64,000 bases of DNA from Bacillus subtilis (GTDB lineage Bacteria; Pseudomonadota; Alphaproteobacteria; Rhizobiales; Rhizobiaceae). Within the stretch, counting starts at the first letter, position 1. Each line of letters opens with the position of its first letter. The position numbers and the translations under genes were made by a program. The DNA lies in NCBI GenBank assembly GCA_021733665.1, contig JAHREI010000010.1, positions 1 through 64,000 on the forward strand. The letters are read 5' to 3'. Under the pieces are notes generated by a model that was not told the DNA's origin, did not search any database, and was given only the letters and a program-made list of their open reading frames with translations. Positions 16,464 to 24,800 of the stretch are shown here, in pieces.

Positions 16464-17372
16464 ATGAGCCTGCAACGGGATTTTCAGACTGTGGTTCCCT
16501 TTGAAGTTTGTGCTCCGGCGCAACAGCGCATTCCGTTCGTTTTCAATTCGCCCCATAGCGGTCATTATTATCCGCCCGAATTTTTACAGCAATCACGCCT
16601 TGATGCGCATGATATCCGCCAGTCGGAGGATTGCTATGTGGATGAATTATTCGCCTCAGCAGTGCCTTTAGGCGCACCATTGCTGCGGGCGCATTTTCCG
16701 CGTGCCTATCTGGATGTGAACCGCGAGCCCTATGAGCTTGATCCGAAGATGTTCAACGAGCCGGTGCCGTCCTATGCCAATATCCGCTCTGTGCGGGTAG
16801 CAGGTGGGCTTGGTACTGTTGCTAAAATCGTCGGCGAGGGACAAGATATTTACAAATCCCGTTTGCCGCTGAATGAAGCGATGGACAGGATTGAGACAAT
16901 CTACAAGCCTTATCACCATCAGCTCGGACAATTATTGAGCGATACACGGGCACAATTCGGCTATGCTGTGCTGATTGATTGCCACTCTATGCCAAGTGGT
17001 GTGGAGTGGGGCGAGCCGAACAGCCTGACAAACCAACCGTCACGTCCGGACTTCATTATCGGCGACCGCTTTGGCCGATCTTGTTCTGATGCTTTGTCCT
17101 GGGCGGCAATCGAATTGCTGCAAAATATGGGCTATCATGTTGCACATAATAAGCCCTATGCCGGTGGTTATATTACCGAACATTACGGGCGGCCGCACCG
17201 CGACTTCCATGCTTTGCAGATTGAGATTAATCGCGCGCTCTATGTGAATGAAACCAGTCTGGAGCGTCTGCCATCCTTTGCCACCCTGTACCGTGATCTG
17301 GCACAGTTTATGGCCGATCTGACAGCTTTGCCTGACTATGTATTTTTACGTCATCAGCAGGCTGCAGAGTAA
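16464..17372 (+). CDS. N-formylglutamate amidohydrolase family protein
   Basis: Zn-dependent hydrolase of the N-formylglutamate amidohydrolase family (302 aa), which releases formate from N-formyl-L-glutamate, the last step of one histidine-degradation branch. Seen: 'FNSPHSGHYYPPEF' near residue 26, 'YLDVNREPYELD' around 90, 'LIDCHSMPS' around 173 with the likely metal ligand, and 'GGYITEHYGRPHRDFHALQIEINRALY' near 232, all family landmarks. No other hut gene is adjacent, so the histidine role is not supported by context and the true substrate may be another N-formyl or N-acyl amino acid. The gene order cpdR / this gene / sRNA / HisN-like is, as I recall, shared with other Rhizobiales. Confidence 0.88.
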   Translation: MSLQRDFQTVVPFEVCAPAQQRIPFVFNSPHSGHYYPPEFLQQSRLDAHDIRQSEDCYVDELFASAVPLGAPLLRAHFPRAYLDVNREPYELDPKMFNEPVPSYANIRSVRVAGGLGTVAKIVGEGQDIYKSRLPLNEAMDRIETIYKPYHHQLGQLLSDTRAQFGYAVLIDCHSMPSGVEWGEPNSLTNQPSRPDFIIGDRFGRSCSDALSWAAIELLQNMGYHVAHNKPYAGGYITEHYGRPHRDFHALQIEINRALYVNETSLERLPSFATLYRDLAQFMADLTALPDYVFLRHQQAAE

Positions 17373-17381
17373 AATCCGCAT

Positions 17382-17459
17382 AAAAAAAGACCGCACAAAA
17401 GTGCGGTCCAAAATCTAGGGAGGAAACGCCCTTGCGGGCGAAAACAGACATATTGTCCG
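17382..17459 (-). ncRNA. mmgR: mmgR/suhB-type small RNA (alpha-r8 family)
   Basis: On the minus strand, about 78 nt: a weak 5' stem, a hairpin CGCCC-GCAA-GGGCG (17440-17427), the single-stranded core TTTCCTCCCT (17426-17417), then a terminator hairpin GACCGCAC-TTTT-GTGCGGTC (17408-17389) and seven T's. The 10-nt core between two hairpins is, from memory, the hallmark of MmgR, the Rfam 'suhB' RNA of Rhizobiales, linked in Sinorhizobium to polyhydroxybutyrate accumulation. Its place beside an inositol-monophosphatase-family gene fits the family. The CU-rich core can pair with Shine-Dalgarno sites. A sigma70-type promoter is positioned correctly just upstream. Confidence 0.85.
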
Positions 17460-17465
17460 TTAACC

Positions 17466-17494
17466 ATTTTATTTTGTAGACTGGGTGCGGTCAA
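17466..17494 (-). promoter_or_regulatory. Sigma70-type promoter of the mmgR-like sRNA
   Basis: On the minus strand, -35 TTGACC (17494-17489), a 17-nt spacer and -10 TAAAAT (17471-17466) place the start at about 17459-17460. That gives a transcript of ~78 nt to the terminator, close to the 77 nt I recall for Sinorhizobium MmgR. Confidence 0.7.
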
Positions 17495-17684
17495 TTCGGA
17501 ATCCGGCCAAATACGACTAATTGATGAAAATTCTGAATTTTCTGAACTTACAATCATTATAACTATTTGATATTTTTGCTTAAAATCTTTTATCCTGATA
17601 ATAAGGATTAAACATTTTGATGCGAAATATTGCCGGAATTTCGTCGAAATGCACATTTATGGCTGTGAAATGGAGTGATTTTCT

Positions 17685-18470
17685 GTGGTGGATTCGTCGT
17701 TTTTGAGAAAAATTGCTTTGGCAGCATCCGAACAAACCTTGCCGCGATTCCGGCAGAAACTTGCGATTGATAACAAGTATGAGGTTGGTTTCGATCCGGT
17801 AACGGAAGCTGACCGTGAGGCAGAAGTTGCCATCCGCAAAGTGATCAATGAGCACTTTCCTGAGCATGGTATTCTGGGTGAAGAATTTGGCGGCGAAAAG
17901 CTCGACAGCAGCCATATCTGGGTGATTGATCCGATCGACGGCACCCGTGCTTTTATCTCCGGACTGCCAGTCTGGGGCACGCTGGTTGGCCTGATGATTG
18001 ATGGCGATGCGCGCATCGGTATGATGTCTCAGCCATTTACCAATGAATTGTTCTATACCGTGGGTGATGGCGCATTCTGGAGCGGGCCTGAATATGCCGG
18101 TAATGGCGGACAGGTGCAGCTGAAAACCCGACAGACCACAGATTTAGCCGAAGCGACTGTGTTCACAACTTCGCCGTCACTATTCAAAGACGGGCAGCGC
18201 GCGGCATTTGATCGTTTGGAAGCGCAGGTGCGTTTGTCGCGTTATGGTGTTGATTGTTATGCCTATGCGATGCTGGCTTCCGGCTTCGCTGATCTGGTGA
18301 TCGAAAGCGGCTTGCAGCCTTATGATGTGATGGGGCTTATTCCGGTGATTGAGCAGGCTGGCGGCGTTATCACGCAGGCTGATGGCGGCTCCGCTGAGAA
18401 GGGCGGTTATATTGTTGCTGCTGCAACACCGGCGCTGCATGAAAAGGCTTTGAAACTTCTGAATTCTTGA
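17685..18470 (+). CDS. hisN: Inositol-monophosphatase-family phosphatase, HisN-like
   Basis: Mg-dependent phosphatase, 261 aa. Seen: 'DPVTEADREAE' (~37), 'ILGEEFGG' (~67) with metal-binding Glu, 'WVIDPIDGTRAFISG' (~80) with the paired metal Asp residues, and 'GVDCYAYAMLASGFADLVIE' (~188) with the third metal ligand. The second loop and the family's usual annotation in Brucella and rhizobia point to histidinol-phosphate phosphatase (last-but-one step of histidine synthesis) rather than true SuhB. The start is GTG 17685 or GTG 17688, with GGAG at 17672-17675. No other his genes are nearby, so substrate is inferred. Confidence 0.85.
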   Translation: MVDSSFLRKIALAASEQTLPRFRQKLAIDNKYEVGFDPVTEADREAEVAIRKVINEHFPEHGILGEEFGGEKLDSSHIWVIDPIDGTRAFISGLPVWGTLVGLMIDGDARIGMMSQPFTNELFYTVGDGAFWSGPEYAGNGGQVQLKTRQTTDLAEATVFTTSPSLFKDGQRAAFDRLEAQVRLSRYGVDCYAYAMLASGFADLVIESGLQPYDVMGLIPVIEQAGGVITQADGGSAEKGGYIVAAATPALHEKALKLLNS

Positions 18471-18475
18471 CGTTT

Positions 18476-19480
18476 TTATAGTTCAGTCAGCGCCGGTTCG
18501 GTAAATTGTTCCGGCGCGGCTGATCCGGGGATAAAAGCATCAAAAGCTGCCCAGACCTGCTCGCGGTAAAAGTCGCTTTCTTGCAACAATTCATGATAAG
18601 CACCGTCAATGGTGATCAGCGATGCTGTGCGCAGATTTTCTGCTAATTTTATAGCTGCACGAGGGTCTACAACCCGATCTGCACCCGGCACCAGAAACAG
18701 GGTCGGGATCGAGAAATTCTCGTAGAACTTAGTGTTATTGATGCTGTGAATGGCACGCAGTGTCTGTGCCAGCCATTGAATTGTCGGACCTGCAATACCG
18801 AGCTGCGGCTGATCGCGCGTAATCGTGGCATTGCGGATATAACGTGTCTGATCATGGGTCAGCGGATTGCGCGCAAAGCTCTCCGGCGGCAACTGTAACG
18901 GAACTTTGCCTGCATAACGGCTGCCAAAACCGGCATAGGCCAGCAATGTTGCCAGCGGCCGCAATTGCCGGTCAGAAAAGATGCTGCGCGCTAAACCTAA
19001 AAACGGGGAGGCCAGTACCATACGCTGGATGCGGGATTGCAACATTTCATGTGACTGCAAGGCAATTAATGCGCCGGTAGAATGCGCCAGAATATAGAAT
19101 GGCGGCGGGCAGTCCGGCATCACGATGGTTTTGAGAAAGATTTCAAAATCACTGCGATAATCGGCGAAATTGCGGACATAGCCGCGTTCCGCATCTTTGA
19201 GCATACGGAACGATCCGCCCTGACCGCGCCAGTCCATTGTCGCAACACAGAAGCCGCGCTGGTTCAGATCGGTAATGGTTTCAAAATATTTTTCAAAAGC
19301 TTCATTACGGCCATGCAGCAGAATGATGGTCCCTTGGCGGGGTCTTTCGGCCGTAGTTTTGCACAAGGCATAGCGCAGCTGAAAACCATCAGCAGATTTG
19401 AAATAACCTGCCTGTAAACCTGCCGGTGCAGGGTTATTTTCGGTTTCAAAATAGATTTGTGTCATTGCGCTTTTACTCAT
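18476..19480 (-). CDS. Alpha/beta hydrolase, lysophospholipase (PldB)-like
   Basis: Serine hydrolase of the Hydrolase_4 group (334 aa from the ATG at 19480). Seen: oxyanion region 'IILLHGRNEAFEKYFE' (~50), 'VATMDWRGQGGS' (~80), nucleophile elbow 'ILAHSTGAL' (~128), the Asp region 'LVPGADRVVDP' and the catalytic His in 'DGAYHELLQE'. The frame stays open upstream to a possible start at 19609, but that N-terminus lacks family similarity and would overlap the hsp20 promoter. It probably hydrolyses monoacylglycerol or lysophospholipid; the substrate is unproven. It is divergent from hsp20 and convergent with the HisN-like gene (5 bp apart). Confidence 0.85.
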   Translation of the reverse strand: MSKSAMTQIYFETENNPAPAGLQAGYFKSADGFQLRYALCKTTAERPRQGTIILLHGRNEAFEKYFETITDLNQRGFCVATMDWRGQGGSFRMLKDAERGYVRNFADYRSDFEIFLKTIVMPDCPPPFYILAHSTGALIALQSHEMLQSRIQRMVLASPFLGLARSIFSDRQLRPLATLLAYAGFGSRYAGKVPLQLPPESFARNPLTHDQTRYIRNATITRDQPQLGIAGPTIQWLAQTLRAIHSINNTKFYENFSIPTLFLVPGADRVVDPRAAIKLAENLRTASLITIDGAYHELLQESDFYREQVWAAFDAFIPGSAAPEQFTEPALTEL

Positions 19481-19577
19481 GAAGCCGGTTCTGAAAATAC
19501 TGTATCCCAGAAAATATAATGAAATACAGCAGGATGATGTCCGGTAAAGAACAAATTGTAAATGCTGATATTGCCCC

Positions 19578-19606
19578 CTTGAAATGTGTTTTCTGTAATA
19601 CCAGAT
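19578..19606 (+). promoter_or_regulatory. RpoH (sigma32)-like promoter of hsp20
   Basis: CTTGAAA (19578-19584), a 16-nt spacer and CCAGAT (19601-19606) resemble alphaproteobacterial heat-shock promoters. The predicted start near 19613 would yield a 5' leader of ~100 nt, which matches the ROSE thermometer that follows. Confidence 0.5.
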
Positions 19607-19612
19607 CATTGG

Positions 19613-19716
19613 TGTAGCCGCCTGATAAGGGGCTGCATGAACGAGAAAGGCTCGCCGAAGACGGGAGTTTTTCAGTCTGTACTTTACCGCAACGTCGCTC
19701 TGAAGGAGGGCATATT
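19613..19716 (+). promoter_or_regulatory. ROSE-type RNA thermometer upstream of hsp20
   Basis: The leader's last hairpin pairs CUCU of 'UCGCUCU' (19695-19701) with GGAG (19705-19708) of the Shine-Dalgarno site. UCGCU matches the conserved ROSE motif UYGCU, whose unpaired G opposite the ribosome-binding site makes the stem heat-labile. ROSE elements of about this length precede hsp20 genes throughout Rhizobiales. Translation should be repressed at low temperature. Upstream hairpins are plausible but were not folded computationally. Confidence 0.7.
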
Positions 19717-20208
19717 ATGCGTCATTTTGATTTTTCTCCGCTTTACCGTTCAACCGTTGGTTTCGACCGTCTGTTCACCATGCTGGACAGCCTTGGCCAG
19801 CCGGAAAGTGCGCAGGCTTATCCGCCTTATAATATCGAGCGCACCGGTGAAAGCTCCTATCGTATTACTATGGCTGTGGCCGGTTTTGACCAGAATGAGA
19901 TTGAAATCGAAGCCCATCGCAATCAGCTGACCATTAAAGGTACCAAGGCTGCTGATGATAGTGATACGGAAAAAGAATTCCTGTATCGTGGCATTGCCTC
20001 GCGTGCTTTCGAGCGCCGCTTCCATCTGGCCGACCATGTTGAGGTCGCCGGTGCAAGCCTTAAAAACGGCCTCCTGCATATTGATCTGAAGCGCGAAATT
20101 CCGGAAGAACTTAAGCCGCGCAAGATTAATGTCACGGCTGTTTCCGGTGATACTCCGCAAAGCATTGATGCCAAAACCGTTGATGCGAAAGCGATCAGCA
20201 GCAACTAA
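19717..20208 (+). CDS. Small heat-shock protein Hsp20 (IbpA-like)
   Basis: ATP-independent holdase chaperone of 163 residues that binds unfolding proteins in the cytoplasm. Residues 1-35 are the variable N-terminal arm ('FSPLYRSTVGFDRLF'). The alpha-crystallin domain follows ('YNIERTGESSYRITMAVAGF', 'NQLTIKGTK', 'FERRFHLADHVEVAGASLKNGLLHIDLKREIPEE'). The tail holds an extra 'IDAKTVDAKAIS' repeat-like end. It has a strong AAGGAGG site that is part of the ROSE hairpin. A heat-shock promoter is proposed upstream and a terminator lies 25 bp downstream. Confidence 0.95.
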   Translation: MRHFDFSPLYRSTVGFDRLFTMLDSLGQPESAQAYPPYNIERTGESSYRITMAVAGFDQNEIEIEAHRNQLTIKGTKAADDSDTEKEFLYRGIASRAFERRFHLADHVEVAGASLKNGLLHIDLKREIPEELKPRKINVTAVSGDTPQSIDAKTVDAKAISSN

Positions 20209-20232
20209 CAAGCTGCTATAGGCTGAATGAAG

Positions 20233-20260
20233 AAAGGGCAGGAAATTTCCTGCCCTTTTT
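20233..20260. terminator. Bidirectional terminator between hsp20 and threonine aldolase gene
   Basis: The palindrome AAAGGGCAGGAAA (20233-20245) and TTTCCTGCCCTTT (20246-20258) forms a stem of about ten base pairs, with T-rich ends on both strands. It serves both convergent genes. Confidence 0.8.
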
Positions 20261-20262
20261 GT

Positions 20263-21318
20263 TTAAAGCGCCTTGATCAGTGCGGAGAACTGATCAATCT
20301 CAGCTTCTGTGGTTGCGAAACTGGTAACGAGACGGACAAAGGTCTCATCTTCGGTAATCGGATCAGCACTATGCGGCGGGTTCCAGTCGTAGAAAACTGC
20401 GCCCTGAGCCTTCAGCTTTTCACTGTCGGATTTTTTCAAAATCGCAAACAGTTCGTTGGCCTGCGGCTGCCATGCCAGTTTCACCTTATCTGAACCATTG
20501 ATTGTCTGAGCCAGTTTGCCGGTCATTGCGTTGGCATGACGGGCAAGATTGAGCCACAGGTCATCCTTGAGATAAGCATCAAACTGTGCGGCAATGAAAC
20601 GGGTTTTGGAGAACAACTGCGCCGCGCGTTTGCGGATAAATGGCAGATCTTTCGCCTGATCAGGGTTCATGAATACCAGTGCTTCTGCACACCAGCAGCC
20701 GTTTTTGGTGCCGCCGAAAGAGACAATATCCACACCCTGTTTCCAGGTCATTTCCGCCGGTGTTACGCCGAGTGTTACCAGAGCATTGGCAAAGCGCGCG
20801 CCATCGAGGTGCAGCGGCAAATCCTGTTCGCGGCAAATCGCGGAAATAGCCGCGATTTCATCCAGCGTGTAAAGCGTACCGATTTCTGTGGCTTGCGTAA
20901 TGGTGACGGCCATTGGCTGACCGGCATGAATGAAACCCGGATTGAAGCGCTTGAGTTCTTTGCGCAGGTTCGCCGGTTCCATTTTGCCCAGAGCACCGTC
21001 AACCGGATGCAGACGCGCACCGCCGGTGAAATATTCAGGCGCACCGCATTCATCTTCGATCACATGGGCTTCACGATGGCAAAGCGATACACCGCCCGGG
21101 CGGTTGACGCTGGCCAGTGCCAGAGAATTGGCGGCTGTGCCTGTGCCGACAAAATAAACCGCAACTTCACGCTCGAATAATTCGTTGAAGCGTTGCTCGA
21201 CTTTTTTGTCGATTTCACTGGCGCCATAGGAGGCAGCAAAGCCACTGGCATTGGCAGCGATATTGGCGGTAATGTCAGGATGGGCACCCGCCCAGTTATC
21301 GGAAGCGAAAAACATCAA
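20263..21318 (-). CDS. ltaE: Low-specificity L-threonine aldolase
   Basis: PLP enzyme of fold type I that cleaves L-threonine/allo-threonine to glycine and acetaldehyde (351 aa). Seen: 'FASDNWAGAHPDI' at the N-terminus, 'FVGTGTAANSLAL' (~56), 'LPLHLDGARFANALVTLG' (~168) with the Asp that contacts the PLP ring, and the Schiff-base Lys in 'VSFGGTKNGCW' (~207). It is a single gene, convergent with hsp20. The start ATG at 21318 is supported by the conserved N-terminus. Confidence 0.93.
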   Translation of the reverse strand: MMFFASDNWAGAHPDITANIAANASGFAASYGASEIDKKVEQRFNELFEREVAVYFVGTGTAANSLALASVNRPGGVSLCHREAHVIEDECGAPEYFTGGARLHPVDGALGKMEPANLRKELKRFNPGFIHAGQPMAVTITQATEIGTLYTLDEIAAISAICREQDLPLHLDGARFANALVTLGVTPAEMTWKQGVDIVSFGGTKNGCWCAEALVFMNPDQAKDLPFIRKRAAQLFSKTRFIAAQFDAYLKDDLWLNLARHANAMTGKLAQTINGSDKVKLAWQPQANELFAILKKSDSEKLKAQGAVFYDWNPPHSADPITEDETFVRLVTSFATTEAEIDQFSALIKAL

Positions 21319-21640
21319 CAGGCTCCGTATGCTTGAATGTTGCAGGTGTTATAGCGAATTTTTTGTCGCACACGAATGAAACATGTCATCAATTCCGTGT
21401 GTGGTCACATTGACGCAGTTTGGCTCTGCCGTTGGAACTTCGGCGTAGCTAAATCTTTGTTTTTTCATAAGCGGAAAATGTTCGCGCAATAAAATTACAA
21501 ATAACCGATTTAAAATTGAATATTTCATGCTTGTAGAGCGAAAAATATTCTGCAATAAGATGATAGGGCAGCAATGCTGACCTATTAAACAATCTTCGTC
21601 ACAACCAATATCAGACGGATTTTGCTTTCATTCATGCACT

Positions 21641-21899
21641 GCTTTTCCGCCGAGCGGCAAAAGCATCCTGTTTAAACAAGCACGGTAATCGTGCGCTTTG
21701 CATCAAGGAGGCTGGTTCATGACATATCTGTTGCAGAATGCTGCCTGCTTCCTTTGCTGTGTTTTACGGGCAGGCCACTTCACACATTCCATTAACAATT
21801 CTGTCGTTTCAGCTCTGGCCTTTATCCCGTCCGGAGGACGGGTTGGTGCCGCACGCCTGAACCGGCATATGGCCCTGTACCGGGTCTAAGGAGGTTTCG
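21641..21899 (+). promoter_or_regulatory. Structured leader of gltB
   Basis: Between ltaE and gltB lie 580 bases; the last 260 are rich in inverted repeats. These are GCTTTTCCG / CGGCAAAAGC (21641-21664, one bulge), GCACG-GTAAT-CGTGC (21680-21694) just before a strong ribosome-binding site, CCCGTCC-GGA-GGACGGG (21826-21842), and GGCCC-TGTACC-GGGTC close to the gltB start. A small ORF (21719-21889) runs through the last part. The set resembles a post-transcriptional control region, but I recognise no known riboswitch. The first 320 bases after ltaE (21319-21640) are AT-rich and hold no gene I can support. Confidence 0.4.
21719..21889 (+). CDS. Candidate 56-residue leader ORF immediately before gltB
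   Basis: ATG 21719 follows AAGGAGG (21705-21711) with 7-nt spacing, one of the strongest ribosome-binding sites in the window. The peptide starts '[20 protein letters not shown]' and ends '[10 protein letters not shown]'. Its stop (TAA 21887-21889) overlaps the AAGGAGG of gltB (21888-21894), so translation may be coupled to gltB. The N-terminal half is hydrophobic and Cys-rich; it could be a small membrane peptide or a regulatory leader. I recognise no family. Coding status rests on ribosome-binding site and coupling only. Confidence 0.4.
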   Translation: MTYLLQNAACFLCCVLRAGHFTHSINNSVVSALAFIPSGGRVGAARLNRHMALYRV

Positions 21900-24800
21900 A
21901 TGTTGATCAAGTCGCATTCTGTTGGGGCATTTCAGGCTCATAATTTTACAGAACAAGGCGGCAAAACCACAACATCGACCAAAACCACTCAAACATCCCG
22001 CACTCAGCCCAAGAAACAAGGGCTGTATGATCCGCGACATGAGCATGATGCCTGTGGTGTCGGCTTTATTGCGCAGATGAAAAACGTGCCGTCGCACCAG
22101 ATTGTGCTGGATGGCTTACAGATGCTGGAAAATCTGACACATCGCGGTGCCGTCGGTGCTGATCCTTTAATGGGGGATGGCGCCGGTATTCTGGTGCAGA
22201 TTCCTGACCGTTTTTTCCGTGAAGAAATGGCAAAGAACGGCATACATCTGCCGGATGCCGGACATTATGCTGTTGGTCAGATTTTCATGCCGCAGGATGT
22301 GAAGCTGCGTGCGCATCTGGAGCGGGTGATTACGGAAGTGATTGCCGCAGAAGGTCAGACATTGCTCGGTTTCCGCACTGTGCCGGTGGATAATAGTTCA
22401 CTGTCCAAAGCGCCGGAGATCGCTGCAACCGAGCCGGTGCATCGTCAGGTCTTTATCGGCCGCAATCCGAATATTGCCAGCGATGATGATTTTGAGCGCC
22501 GTTTGTTCGTGCTACGCAAGGTGATTTCCAACCGGATTTTCCACGAGACAGAAGGCCGTGACAACGGTTTCTATATTGTCTCCATGTCTGCCCGCACCGT
22601 TGTTTATAAAGGCATGTTTCTGGCCTATCAGGTCGGTGTCTATTACAAAGACTTGGCCGATCCGCGTTTTGAAAGTGCGATTGCACTGGTGCATCAGCGC
22701 TTTTCAACCAATACTTTCCCGTCGTGGAAACTGGCACATCCTTATCGCATGGTTGCCCATAATGGCGAGATCAACACGCTGCGCGGCAATGTGAACTGGA
22801 TGGCTGCGCGTCAGGCTTCGGTGGATAGCGAGCTGTTCGGCAATGATATTTCCAAGCTTTGGCCGATCTCCTATGAAGGCCAGTCGGACACGGCTTGTTT
22901 TGACAATGCACTCGAATTTCTGGTGCAGGGCGGTTATCGCCTGAGCCATGCGATGATGATGCTGATCCCTGAAGCCTGGGGCAATAACAAGCTGATGGCT
23001 GATGAGCGTAAGGCATTTTACGAATATCATGCCGCTTTGATGGAGCCTTGGGATGGTCCTGCCGCCGTTGCTTTCACCGACGGCCGTCAAATTGGCGCGA
23101 CGCTGGATCGTAACGGTCTGCGTCCGGCACGTTATCTGGTGACCGATGATGACCGGATCATTCTGGCATCCGAGGCGGGTGTACTGCCGGTGGACGAGAG
23201 CCGCATTGTCAAAAAATGGCGGTTGCAGCCGGGACGTATGCTGCTGATTGATCTGGAAGAGGGACGCATTGTCAGTGATGACGAGCTGAAATCCCAGATC
23301 GCCAGCGCGCATCCATATCGCCAATGGCTGAAAAACACGCAGCTGGTGCTGGAAGATCTGGCACCGGTGGAACCACGCGCACTACGCCGTGATGTCAGCC
23401 TGATCGAGCGTCAGCGTAGCTTTGGGTACACACAGGAAGACACCAAACTGCTGATGGCACCGATGGCGACAACGGGGCAGGAAGCGGTTGGTTCGATGGG
23501 TACGGATACACCGATTTCCGCGCTCTCGGACAAGGCCAAACTGCTTTATACCTATTTCAAGCAGAATTTTGCGCAGGTCACCAATCCGCCGATTGATCCG
23601 ATCCGGGAAGAACTGGTGATGAGCCTTGTGTCTTTTATCGGGCCGCGTCCGAACCTGTTTGATCTGGTCGGCACCTCACGGCGCAAGCGGATGGAAGTGC
23701 GTCAGCCGATCCTGACCAATGCTGATCTGGAAAAAATCCGCTCGATCGGTCATTCGGAAGACCGTTTTGACACCAAGACACTGGATATTACCTATCCGGT
23801 GAATGAAGGCGCGGCAGGTATGGATGGCACATTGGCACGTCTGTGCGACCGTGCGGAAGCCGCTGTGCATGGCGGCTATAATATCATCATTCTGTCTGAC
23901 CGGCAGGTCGGGCCTGACCGTATCGCTATTCCGGCTTTGCTGGCAACGGCTGCCGTACACCATCATCTGATCCGCAAGGGGCTGCGCACATCTGTGGGAT
24001 TGGTGGTCGAGAGCGGTGAGCCGCGCGAAGTCCATCATTTCTGCTGCCTTGCCGGTTATGGTGCCGAGGCGATCAATCCGTATCTCGCTTTTGATACGCT
24101 GACCGATATGCATCAGCGCGGCGATTTCCCGCCGGAGGTGGATAGTAGTGAAATCGTCAGTCGTTACATCAAGTCTATCGGCAAAGGCATGCTGAAGGTG
24201 ATGTCGAAAATGGGCATCTCCACCTATCAGTCCTATTGCGGTGCGCAGATTTTTGATGCCATCGGCTTAAAACAGGATTTTGTTGACCGGTATTTCTTCG
24301 GCACAGCTTCGATGATTGAAGGTGTGGGCTTAAATGAAGTGGCACAGGAAACTGTACTGCGGCACAATACGGCTTTTGTAAAAGAAATCGGCGGCACCGG
24401 TGCTTTGCCTGCGGGTGGTGAATATGCGTATCGTATTCGCGGTGAGGCGCATATGTGGTCGCCGGATGCGGTGGCCAAGCTGCAACATGCTGTGCGCAAT
24501 GATAATCCGAAGAGCTTTGCGGAATATTCCGAAATGCTCAACAGTCGTTCAGCCGCAGCCAAAACTATTCGCAGCCTGTTCCACTTAAAGCGCGCGGGTG
24601 AACGCGGAAAGAGGCCGGTTGATCTGGCAGAAGTTGAGCCCGCGGCTGAAATCGTCAAGCGCTTTTCAACCGGTGCCATGTCCTTTGGTTCGATCTCGCG
24701 TGAAGCACATACAACACTGGCCGTTGCCATGAACCGGATAGGTGCCAAGTCCAACACCGGTGAGGGTGGTGAAGAGCCGGATCGTCTCTATCCGCTGCGT

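Noticed and set aside
17354-17656. 100-codon minus-strand ORF
   Set aside because: It runs through the sRNA, its promoter and its terminator; the RNA structure explains the sequence better.
20536-21180. 214-codon ORF opposite threonine aldolase gene
   Set aside because: Fully antisense to a conserved enzyme and without domain features.
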